From Paracamarosporium sp. OC-R06-R3 (Eukaryota; Ascomycota; Dothideomycetes; Pleosporales; Didymosphaeriaceae): 64,000 nucleotides of DNA. The notes under the pieces are model-generated. The model was not told where the DNA came from, did not search any database, and was given only the letters and a program-made list of their open reading frames with translations. Below, piece after piece: positions 54,745 to 64,000 of this stretch (its first letter is position 1; every line of letters begins with the position of its first letter). Position numbers and translations under genes: made by a program. Where the stretch lies: positions 62,001-126,000 of the forward strand of contig JACVRA010000165.1 of NCBI GenBank assembly GCA_019828545.1. The letters run 5' to 3'.

Positions 54745-57481
54745 TATGCGTGTGGCTTGCGCAGCTCGCTCGAGCGGCTTCCTGCTGTGAACTCGTGCAG
54801 CTAGGAATTGACAGGACTCTTCTACTTGGTGGTATCGAGGAAAAACAAGTTGGCCCGTTGAGATGCAACTACCTGGACGTACACTGCTTAGTAGACTCCA
54901 CAGGTGAAGCTTTTGTGCCATACGGATGGCGTAGGCAGCTGTGCCGTTGGCTGTGCGAGCAATCGATCTGAACTTCTGCGCTGCAGCGGATTCAGAGCGC
55001 ACCATTGGTAAGAACTAGACCGACCAGACCTAATAGATTCCGATCAGTATACGATCACCGTTCTATCTGAGCGTTGGCTGGATGTCAATCGTGCAGCACA
55101 CATGATCAGACTATTAGGTGTGTGGAAGACATCAAGAAGATGGAGAAGTCAGGAGCCTAATATATACCCAGTCGAGCATACGATACGTCGTGCACTATCG
55201 TCGTGTGGTCTGTCCTAGAGCAATATGGTCTAGGGTCTCTCGGATTCGTGCGAGACCAAAGTAGTCTTGACCGTTTTCGTCATGTTCTTCACGTTGGTCT
55301 GTATTCCTTGGGCTTGTGGCCAGCGTGTAAACCGAGACGCCATCCAGGCGCGGCAATAAGACCGATGTACCAGCTCGAAGTGCTATACAGACATATCATT
55401 AACTCCTATTCATCAGGCTCCATAGCGTGCTAGATGCTATACAATACAACGCGTCGAAGCGCTATACCCGCGACGTCTCCCCTTCTCGCGACAGTAATCA
55501 CCACGCACCGACCCGAGCCCACATCGTGCCCGTAAGCGCGAACCTAGACGCGGGAATTCCAAGCTGGAGGTACTCGCCATGCACCCGCACCCGCACCGAA
55601 CACGCCCATTATTTGCGTGGTGGTTCGAGACGCGTCACGCCACCACGATCGTAAAACAGCGTAGCACCTCGACTAGCGTCCGCGGAGCACTCCTCATGAA
55701 CGCGCCCGAAGCTTAATGACCGGGAACACGCGGTCGGAGACAGGATTCTGCCTGCGGCCTAACGTGTCGACGAGTCAATGTTTCCCTGACCGATCAGCCA
55801 GGACGCTCAGAAGCCATGAATCGGGTAGCGCTAGCGTTTCTGACCGTAGGATCGCTACGGTGCACACGTGCCGCGGAACCTGGGGCCATCTAAATGCTGG
55901 GATTCGTTGCCGATAAGGCTAATTCCTAGGCATGCCCAGCATTATTGAAGGGTAATTGTTCTTGAATAAATTTAGCGGATGATTATGCTTGGGAATTACC
56001 AAGGTACGGGTAATGTCCCCTTGAAACAGATGCGGCGTAGCATAGCGGGAGCAGCAGCCACATACGGACAGTGGAGAATGCATGACAAGCCGCACCAGTA
56101 CAGGCGAATTGCTAAGAGAGGTTACCGACATGGTGGGAAGTACTTTCGCGGTGAGCACGGAAAAGGATCAGGGGAAGCGGCTAATTCATGTTATCCAGAG
56201 TGAAATTCTGTCTACAAACGAATGTAAAGCGTTGATTATGGAAAAGTGCGATCGACAATGACTGACGTGAGCTTATGATCGCCATACATGGTCGAGAGCA
56301 GAACATGCAGGGTTTTGGGGTGATGAAGCTCGTCTGCTGCAAAAGGAACATGAATGGACGACCGAATGCAGGAACCCGGTCAGGGCATTAGTACCAGACA
56401 TAGTCGGTAGGACAACATAATATGTTGGCAAATCCTTGGCCGGACAGTGTGACTCGAGATGCGGCTCGGTCATGACCCCGCTTGATTTGCAAACCGCCTT
56501 CAGTCCTGAGTATGCAAGTGTGAAAGGCTAGATTTCTTGTCTGTGGCTTGCCTACGATCTCACGAGGACATGGGGGATTCTGCTCGATATCCCTAGCGCC
56601 TTTCCGTCTGCGCGTAAGCTCGTGTTAATTGAATTGGGTTACCTCTAGTCGAACACTATTACTGACACAAGACTGCCCCCTGGTCTCCGGGCGTTTGCTT
56701 TGGATGTTTGCTGATGGCGGTTGTCCGAACGTTTGCAGGTGGTATGTAATTGGCAGAGCTGTTCGGGATTCGCCGGTCGAATGTCTCATCTCTTGGAATA
56801 CCCTGCTCGGTTCGACGTTGGTCCTATGCAAGGTGACCGGACGACTTGGTGTCACAAAAAAAGTAATTCTCTTTAATGTTTGAGATGGTGACATCCTCAT
56901 GCGGCCTGCAATCCTTCGTTCGGGCCGGTTGAGATAGCATTTTACGGGTCCGGTAGGACGAGGTGGGAACTTGCGGTGTTGTCTATGGGTGACCTTTGGT
57001 TAATGTATTCAGCACAGCGCCTAGTGTTACCTATCGTATCTATAGCCACTTGGCTAGAAATCCCTCATGTTTGTGCAACAGAGATAAAAGGCATCGTAGG
57101 GAACCGGCCAAATTGCTGTCGACAGGAATAGACAGCCGAGCCAGTGATGGATGTCTCTGCCAATGGAGGGGCGATCATGTCGAGTCCTCAAGCCACGCCG
57201 CTCGCTTCGCTGTCTGGCACACCGTTCAAGGCAGAGGGACGAGTCAAAAGACTCGCCCGAACGCCAGGACGTTGTAAACGGTGAAGATGGAGGGGACCAA
57301 TGGAGAAGGTGGGCGGCAAAGCGAGACAAATCCGGGGTGCGGTAGGGGATCCCATTTGGCCCGGATCTTTACAAGGCAGGTCGCGCAGATTATCCATCGG
57401 TGAGCTGCACGTCACCTGGCCAGCGCGTCGGTTTGGTGGTCGAGGGAGTGGCGAAGGACTGTCTCGTTCTCACATGCTGCC

Positions 57482-57501
57482 GGGGAGGCGGGCGGGCAGG
57501 G
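57482..57501 (+). other. G-quadruplex motif
   Basis: Four G runs (57482-57485, 57490-57492, 57494-57496, 57499-57501) with loops AGGC, C and CA match G3+N1-7 four times. It lies about 890 bp upstream of the 58391 gene, in a block where the plus strand is G-rich up to about 57830 and C-rich from there to the gene. Confidence 0.55.
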
Positions 57502-57730
57502 ATGCGTGCAGGAGCGGGAGTGGAAGCGTGCAAGTCGAGTGAAGAAGAGGCGGGTTCGCTGGTGGGGGCTTCATGGGCAGTATGTTACCGGTGCTAGGTA
57601 GGTGGCAGTCGTGGGGGGCCTCCGCATGCAGGACGGCGGGCGCTCGGGCAGGTGCGTTGGCCACGCATGCACGGCAGGAGGCAGGCGGTTGCACAGGCAG
57701 GCGGGGCGGTGGACTCGGAGGGGCGAGGTG

Positions 57731-57803
57731 GTGTGCTGGTGCGGTGCTGGTGCCGGTGCGGTGCTGGTGCTGTGCTGCGCTGTGCTGTGCTGTGCTGGTG
57801 CTG
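57731..57803. repeat. GTGCTG-type simple repeat
   Basis: Degenerate units of GTGCTG and GTGCGGTGCTG repeated across about 73 bp of promoter-side sequence. A separate CTG run (five units) is at 58190-58206. Slippage-prone and possibly length-variable. Confidence 0.6.
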
Positions 57804-58390
57804 TAGACAGACTGTGCTGGCTGGCGACGAGGCTGGCGTCCAGCAGCAGCGTCGCCCCGATCACCGCCGGGCCGAAGCCGCCTGGGTGCTCCACCATCCC
57901 ACGCCGCATGGGCGCCCAATGCCCAAAAAGCCACCCGGCTTCCGCGAGCGCTAAGGCCGCTGGCTGCGCCGCGCCTCGAGCCCGCTGGATCAGTCCCGCC
58001 GTCCCCCGAATGCTTTGCATGTCACGTTAGCGCGCACCCGGCATGCACCCGGCATGCACCTGGCAGGGCCCCCACAAATCAAACAACCCCGTAAGAACGC
58101 CTCCTGCGCCCTAGCGAGACACCTCGAAGGGCCCCCGGCCGCTCTGCGTGTGCGACCTGGACGCTCCTTCGTCCGTCCACGCCGCAAATGCTGCTGCTGC
58201 TGCTGCCATGAACCCTCGACCCTGACGCCGCTCTCCTCCATCCCTTGTGCAACAACCTCTCTACTCGCGCCCCAGCCCTCTCTGTCCGGCCGAACCGCTC
58301 CATATCTCTGCCGCGGCCCGCTCCCGCTGAGAACCATTGACCTCGTCGCCGCCACGCCAGCCAGCTTGCACCCTCCGCTCCCCTCCAGCC

Positions 58391-59806
58391 ATGGAACGCC
58401 GCCTCCCACCCCTCAGAGACATGGTCGACATCCCCCAGGTTCGTGGAACCCAAACTCCGTCCAATGCCTCGTGGACCCCCATCAATCACCGCCTAGAGGC
58501 TCCTGGGTCTGTGTCTCCATCCGCGCAACATGCAGTCCCTCAGCCAAATGCCCACCTCTCGCCGCCTTTGCACCGCCAGGACCTCGTCCAACCATCCATC
58601 CCGCAACATGACCAGGCCGTGCCCAATTCCTCCACCGTCGCAACCGAGCCCACGTACCGTGGGTTTTCCTTTGACGACGGCATTCCACGCTTCACTGCAG
58701 CTGACCAACAGACTGTGGGGAAGCCAATCACAGCCCGCCAAGACTCTGCCGTATTTCCCTCTGCGCCTTCCGTTGCATCGACCACTCTCTCTTTAGAGAA
58801 CGCACCTTCTCGGCCGGGGAACAGCCCGGAAACCTATCCTCGCATCATGTTCCGTGATGCTGCAGGCCATCCTCTCACACCGCCGTCCGACATCTCTTCT
58901 GCTCAAACACATCCGTCCATGCACGACAGACAACGGGAATCACCATCCGCAAGAGCGCAACCAGGAGATGTTAGTATGGTCGTTCAACGGCGGGAGCGCT
59001 CCCGTTCAGACGTAACAAGATCCACCGTGCCACCTCCCCCACATGCTGCCCTTCTCATACATGGGAGAAACAGCATGCCGCCCCCTCCAGTCCCGGTTTC
59101 CTCGTCTGTCCTACCGTCTGAGCCCGTGACAGTGGAGAGTACCTCATCTATCTCCAACACTGGTACCTTACAGCATGGTTCAAGGCACTCGTCTGACTCA
59201 CCAACCGACGACAAAGAGAACCCTGACAAGTGTGCTTTTTGCCACGCGACTTGGACTTTTCCACCTCCAGATACCCAGTCGTTGCCCAGCAGTTCGTCTC
59301 ATTCGTATTGGGAAATGCAGCAGAACATGGACGCTCTGAGTACCTTCACCAGAACTCATGGAGCCAAGAAAGACGCCGATTATGAAAAGTGGAAGCAACT
59401 TCATTCGGGTGGTCATTGCCATTGTACGGACTCCCAGTCAAGCAGCAAGAGGAAGCACGATGGACCCGTGGACGACGGCTCCCCGCCTCCAAAGCTACGT
59501 AAACGCTTAATCGAATCTCCTCCACGACGTTCCCGGTTAACACCGCCTCCCGAGTACGCGACTGGCGAATCTGCACCCGGACCATTATATTTCGAGTCCC
59601 AGCATGGACAGCGGATTCCTTTAAACCCTGACGTAGCTCGGATTATAGGAATCGGTGGTGCGCCTAGTCCACGGTACATACCGCCTGCAGATGACTCTAA
59701 TAACATGTTCTATGATGCGCACGGAAAAAGAAAGAGAGTAAAAACAGAAGAAACTGCACACCAGCAGGAAGTCTGGAAGAATGAGCAGTCGCGTCTTCGC
59801 GGCTGA
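58391..59806 (+). CDS. Large Ser/Pro-rich protein with a possible split Cys pair
   Basis: A 471-residue intronless frame; start MERRLPPLRDMVDIPQVRG in context GCCATGG. The N-terminal 270 residues are disordered Pro/Ser/Gln-rich sequence. Residues 281-284 are CAFC followed by HATWTFPPP, and CHC lies at 343-345 (GGHCHCTD). Together they could form a zinc site with a 58-residue helical linker (SYWEMQQNMDALSTFTRTH, KDADYEKWKQLH), but the spacing is not that of any finger I recognise. Further on come basic stretches (SSKRKHDG, KLRKRLIESPPRR, KRKRVKTEE), which look like nuclear localisation signals. It reads like a nuclear regulatory protein; no family or target is assigned. The mass of overlapping frames upstream are shadows. 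Confidence 0.7.
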   Translation: MERRLPPLRDMVDIPQVRGTQTPSNASWTPINHRLEAPGSVSPSAQHAVPQPNAHLSPPLHRQDLVQPSIPQHDQAVPNSSTVATEPTYRGFSFDDGIPRFTAADQQTVGKPITARQDSAVFPSAPSVASTTLSLENAPSRPGNSPETYPRIMFRDAAGHPLTPPSDISSAQTHPSMHDRQRESPSARAQPGDVSMVVQRRERSRSDVTRSTVPPPPHAALLIHGRNSMPPPPVPVSSSVLPSEPVTVESTSSISNTGTLQHGSRHSSDSPTDDKENPDKCAFCHATWTFPPPDTQSLPSSSSHSYWEMQQNMDALSTFTRTHGAKKDADYEKWKQLHSGGHCHCTDSQSSSKRKHDGPVDDGSPPPKLRKRLIESPPRRSRLTPPPEYATGESAPGPLYFESQHGQRIPLNPDVARIIGIGGAPSPRYIPPADDSNNMFYDAHGKRKRVKTEETAHQQEVWKNEQSRLRG

Positions 59807-62800
59807 TATATTATCATACGGCCTAAACCATTCACCATCGTTCCGCAATGTCCACAAAATTGACCTCCTTCGCTTTGGCGCCGTTCGGGTGGGATTTTTG
59901 AGGTTCCCGGCGACCTATGGCGCCGCTTCCGAACGAGTCGGCAGCATGCACCACTATATCACGTCTTGGGTGTCACTTTCCATTTGCACGCATTTCCATC
60001 TCACGCATGTTCCTGTACTTTATCTTCCCATATACCCCCGCACAACCTTCATCACTTCACGCATCTATAGCATGTCTGCATCGCATTCAAAAGCATTTCC
60101 TTCACTTTCCATCAGTTCAGTCAAGCACCATGTCCAACAGCAACGCTCACGATTTCCAAAGCTATGATCCTATGGTCTGACACAGACCCTGCACCTCTTT
60201 CGCCTCGCATCGAGTCCGATACGTGCCACCACACCATGAGCAAGCCGCATCCAATAGATTCGTATATATGCAATGTACAAACATCTTCCCCCTTGCGCGG
60301 GACTGGCGTCTATCAGCTTGTATGTGCACCTATCATCGAGGTTTCGGTAAAGTCTGCGCATGCACACACTACTCCAACTAGCGCGAGGAGAAACCAAACG
60401 GGGAATCCCATGCTACGGCCCGGCTGCGAGTGTGGTGCATGTCAGCTGGAGAACCCTACGAGAGGATATAGCCAAAATCTGTCCAGTAAACGGCGAGCGC
60501 TCTGAAGCCACTTTCGTCGCACCCAATCTGATCGCCTGACAGCATGCCTGAAGCTCAGCTTCGCGAGACGCCGAGCAAGAGCCTTACTAAAGATCGACAA
60601 CGGCGCGACCTAGAAGCAGGGAAGGCGACAAGTAGCAAGCATTGTGCCCTGCCACCAAGCGTGCTGGGCGTCTGGTGCGTCCGGGAAACCAAGCTCAAGC
60701 GAGTGTTGATTGGTCTCCAAAACGGCCAGTAATTAAGAGGTTGCCAGCACTCTCAAGAACCAGCTGGGGTAGTTTGGACCCGATCATGCAAATAGCCCGT
60801 CTTCGAGTGGCGAAAGTGTGTGCGGTACTCTAGGATATTGCAACAGTGCTTAATTAGACAAGTCGACGGCAGCAACACTGGCGTGTCCGAATGTGTAAGG
60901 CTCGAGGGCTATCGCATCTGCCGTCTGCACGTCTATGCGTGATGGATTCTGTCGAGACGATCGATTACGCACGACAAACAATCCAGATCGTGTTGGCGTG
61001 TCACGTTTCGACGGCAGGGCCAACGGACATGGCGCTGCATGGCGTGGGAATGCGAGTGCAGTGCTCCAGGGTCACGCGTCAGTGCCCCAAGAATGGCCCT
61101 GTTGGTCCATGGCAAGTCTCTCCGCCGGGATGGTGTGTTGATCAATGATCGCTCCCAACCATGCATGGCAGTTGTGAAGATCAGGCCAACATTTGTGCCG
61201 CAGCACGGTATTCATAGCAGCGGAAGCAAAACCGTCTCCAGCCGTGCATGGTTCGGGCGCGGAGCGTTAGTCGCTCCCGCTTCCCCAGCTTGGCGATGTC
61301 GCCATCATTCGCGGAGCCAAAGGGCCCAATATGCGGGGTCCTGCACCCTCGCCCCTTTGCGTCGGTCCGCTGCAACTCGATCCCATGGCACAGTCGCCGT
61401 CCCGCCCGCTCCAGGTCCAAGCCAAAGCCACGTCGTTGTGTGCTGTCACCGATGCACTCGAGGCAATTCCTCGGCCATGCCAACAAATAGCGCTGCGGAT
61501 CCTCTGCGGAACGCCAAACCTTCGAGGTTCCAATACCGCGCCGCGGCTTGCTGCATCGGGGCACCCGCCCATTTGAGGCATAGGCCATGTGCAAGTGGCG
61601 GAGCGCCAATCGAAATTCAACAAAACGGCTAGCAGAGCAGCAATCAATGCACACGAAAAGCAGTCTTTTTTTCGCTGCCAAGGGTGTCGGGCAGGGTGTC
61701 TTTGCCCGCGACTGCAAGTCGCCATTCGTCGCTCTTGACCCACGCCCCACGCTGCACAATCAATTATGACGGAGGACGGCGCAGGTTCGTCGCACAGAGA
61801 GCGTGCAGCCGGCACACCAATGCCTCAGACGCGCAACGGTCCGGCATGTGCAGATTGTGGAGATTGAAGGCCCGCTACTGAGGCGTGCCTGTCAAACCTC
61901 AACGTCGTGCGGGCTCTGCTACGGGGTCTTTGGGGGCAGGGGGTCGAGCTCGCATTCGGATTGCAAACAGAGCGTTTCGCGGGGAGGGATCCGGGCGCAG
62001 TCCAAAGCAGCCCGGTCCCTGTGCATGTGTGGCCTGTGTGTGAACTTTCCAACTTGCGCGGCTTTCGCGCCCGCGCGTGCGGCTGGTGCCGTCTATGGGC
62101 GAAACTAGCTTGAATGAATCATGGGCTAGATTCGATTTGCGGGGCGAGATCTGAAGAGTTCAGGGTCGTCGGAATCGGGGGATCTATAGAGTTTGGACAC
62201 GAGTTGCGCGGATATTTGGCGGTTATTTGGTGGGACACTCGGTGTCCCCAGTGCTGTGTATAAAGGAATCCGAATCCGAGCGTCGCTGCAACGAGCTGCA
62301 TAAATGAAATTTTGTTCGTGTATTTGCCGCTTGCGATGGAGGTGTCGTGTTGCACGTGCGCTGGATGAGGTCAACCAAGCCCACATTTATGAGAGCTAAC
62401 CGAGAGGGGTCGTGAGGCCGGTTTTGCTCCAGGCGTAAGCGCAAGCATTCGCGGATATCGTTGACATGGAAGGTGAAGGAGGGTTCGCTGAGTCAGATCC
62501 ATGTGGGTCGCGTTATTACGGAAAGAGGATGTTCCGGTCTGGTTGCCTCACTGCACCTGCACCTGCACCCTTCTATCGGAGATACCAGGAGATATCATCG
62601 TTATCGCTATACATTGTGGCAACTTGAACAACGAGTCATTAATCTTGCTCGTCGTTGAACGGTCGGCGTCAGCGTTATCTGGCTTCCGATGCTGGTACAT
62701 TGCATTGCGTATGGTGTGGGGATCGAGCAAGGGGAGCGTAAGCCTCACATTATCGTCTTGTTGAGAGACCGTCAGGGGTTATGTCATAAGCTTGGGAGCA

Positions 62801-63520
62801 GATCACGGATGAGGAGGTGCGTGAATAACGGTCATGTCGGTGAATTTGCCTTTCCTGATCTTTGCATCGTCACTTGGTGAAATTTGATGCGAGATGCAAT
62901 CATTGGATCGTATCCTCGTTTGTTTCATGTTCTTTTGCCAATTGTGCACACCACAATGTGAGGTATCGCTAGCAATATCCACAACTAAGTATACATGCGA
63001 TGAGATGAATAATCTAGCAGCACAATATATCGAGTCACCAAGCTGATTGTAGCATTAGATGGTGGCTAGTCGTTGCGACCTGGCTTAACCCATTGATCTC
63101 ATCAACAACAAGCATATTATTAATCTAAGACAATGTTTAGTTATTAAATAAAAGGGCTGCTTATCTTTATGTACCTATACGCCTACAAAACTAGTATATT
63201 GCAAGATACTTAACCGCATTCAGGCAGGGGGATTTGCTGACACAACACCGCAACGATTAGCTCACCCCTTGGTGATAGTACTGCTCATGCGACAACTTTC
63301 CTCATCCAGACTCCTCAAGCCACGCATCAACCTCCAAGCTCGCAAACTCAATCAAACTCTAACCAGTTCAACACTTATGACGCTCACGCTGCTCAGCCAC
63401 GCTTAACGCCAGGTTGCTGACCGGCTGAATCCCAATATCCACTTCCCTCGCACCCGCCTCACGATCACTGTATCATGGTGACTTGTCGTTCAATTTTCCC
63501 CTCTTGTCGATTCTCGCACA
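59807..63520. other. Gene-poor region, 3.7 kb
   Basis: After the 3' flank of the 58391 gene, no supported gene. Between about 61040 and 61815 both strands have 180-200 codon frames that look like composition effects. From about 63090 to 63220 the sequence is AT-rich with many TA steps and few CpG, as could be left by RIP of a short repeat. No RNA gene or further repeat recognised. Confidence 0.4.
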
Positions 63521-63947
63521 TCATCGCCTCAGCGCTAGCCGTGCGTGGTTAATTCTCGGCTCCTTCTGGAGCTTGGAAGGATTGCTGAAAATCTCCGCCG
63601 GTTCCTTGGGACCGGACATGTCGACTCTGTTCTCGGTCGGTGGGCTCGCGAGGGGGTTATCATTCATAATCCTCTTCTCATCCTTGTCGTCTTCGCTCTC
63701 GTCCCCTGGTCTGTTATCCGTTGAAACCGGGCAAGGCTTTTCGTCAGCTTCATGAAACACCTAACGAGCATGCTATTGATGAAACGGCGGACAGAGTTGA
63801 TATTCTACAGACTACCGATACCTGTGTTGTATGGGAATAATTGGATGCAGGAGACCATCCTGTTGGGTTGATGATGATAGGCGGTCTTGGGGTGTGGCTT
63901 CTGAGAAAGTCTTGCTTTACCACCCCAAGCCGGTAGTCAGTGCCCAT
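63521..63947 (-). CDS. Two-exon gene candidate of unknown function at the right edge
   Basis: Exons 63947-63822 and 63760-63521 give 121 residues from the first in-frame ATG. The intron (63821-63761, 61 nt) has a GTATCG donor after CAG and a CGTTAG acceptor, and joins SNYSHTTQ to VFHEADEKP in frame. The protein has a polar first exon (MGTDYRLGVVKQDFLRSHTPRPP) and a charged second exon (DNRPGDESEDDKDEKRIMNDN, EPAEIFSNPSKLQKEPR). An in-frame stop lies shortly upstream, but an upstream exon beyond the window is possible. No family is recognised. The opposite strand also has an open frame over the same stretch, so this is weak. Confidence 0.32.
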
Positions 63948-64000
63948 ATTTTCACTCAATATTACGAACTGTCAAATCTCGGAGTCTTGTCAACATTGTC

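Larger units (their letters stand above)
53240..58390. other. Gene-poor region, 5.1 kb
   Basis: No frame is supported as a gene. The longest of several (53744-54277, plus, 177 codons) has no family resemblance, and the frames from 57470 to 58611 reflect GC-rich skewed sequence. It contains a candidate inverted-repeat element (54560-54744), a G-quadruplex motif (57482-57501) and CTG/GTGCTG repeats (57731-57803 and 58190-58206). The right part is the promoter of the 58391 gene. Confidence 0.45.

Noticed and set aside
55919..56010. Weak palindrome around 55930-56000
   Set aside because: Arms share only short matches with gaps; not distinguishable from chance.
61039..61815. 180-197 codon frames on both strands
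   Set aside because: Open on both strands at the same place with no domain pattern; likely composition effect.
1..64000. tRNA, rRNA, CRISPR arrays or telomere repeats
   Set aside because: I scanned for B-box-like GGTTCGAANC, 5S-like sequence, regularly spaced repeats and TTAGGG runs, and found nothing convincing. A tRNAscan or Rfam run would be decisive.

Overview
The window is nuclear DNA of a filamentous ascomycete (Pezizomycotina, probably Dothideomycetes; the class is an inference). The evidence is gene density, many 45-75 nt introns with GTRNGT donors and CTAAC/CTGAC-like branch sites, a HET-domain gene, a bZIP-type gene, and single-copy fungal orthologues (COQ10, ERJ5, SHR3, ERD1, PEX1, MSH4, RSA4). 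I rebuilt exon-intron structures by hand. The start and end given for a spliced gene span it, and the exons are listed in its evidence.

Left part (1-16.9 kb): a truncated gene at the left edge faces COQ10. Then come a short J-domain protein, an acidic/basic unknown protein, a PRA1-family Rab-acceptor protein, and the ER J-protein ERJ5 divergent from it. A single-pass Ser/Thr-rich surface protein, a low-complexity protein, a SWIM zinc-finger protein and a bZIP-like protein follow. In the last two, a short in-frame intron splits the diagnostic motif. From 16.9 to 22.3 kb I see no convincing gene.

Middle (22.3-53.2 kb): a small secreted protein, a GTS1/Ucp3-like ArfGAP with UBA and Gln-rich tail, a small membrane protein, an RRM protein, SHR3, and MCM7 divergent from PEX1 across 295 bp that carries ACGCG cores. 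Then a 63-residue membrane protein, a HET-domain protein convergent with RSA4, MSH4 divergent from RSA4, an unknown possibly BTB-like protein, ERD1, and a 113-residue protein.

Right part (53.2-64 kb): mostly gene-poor, with one Cys-containing low-complexity protein (58.4-59.8 kb) and a weak two-exon candidate at the right edge. It includes a candidate TA-flanked 185-bp inverted-repeat element and a G-rich/C-rich block with a G-quadruplex motif.

Functionally the genes are mixed housekeeping: secretory and ER functions (PRA1, ERJ5, SHR3, ERD1, ArfGAP), mitochondrion and peroxisome (COQ10, PEX1), replication and meiosis (MCM7, MSH4), and ribosome assembly (RSA4). I see no biosynthetic cluster, CRISPR array, rRNA or convincing tRNA, and no clear new multi-gene system. 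The most notable observations are the introns whose removal creates the SWIM and bZIP motifs, two microexons, and an MCM7 terminal intron.
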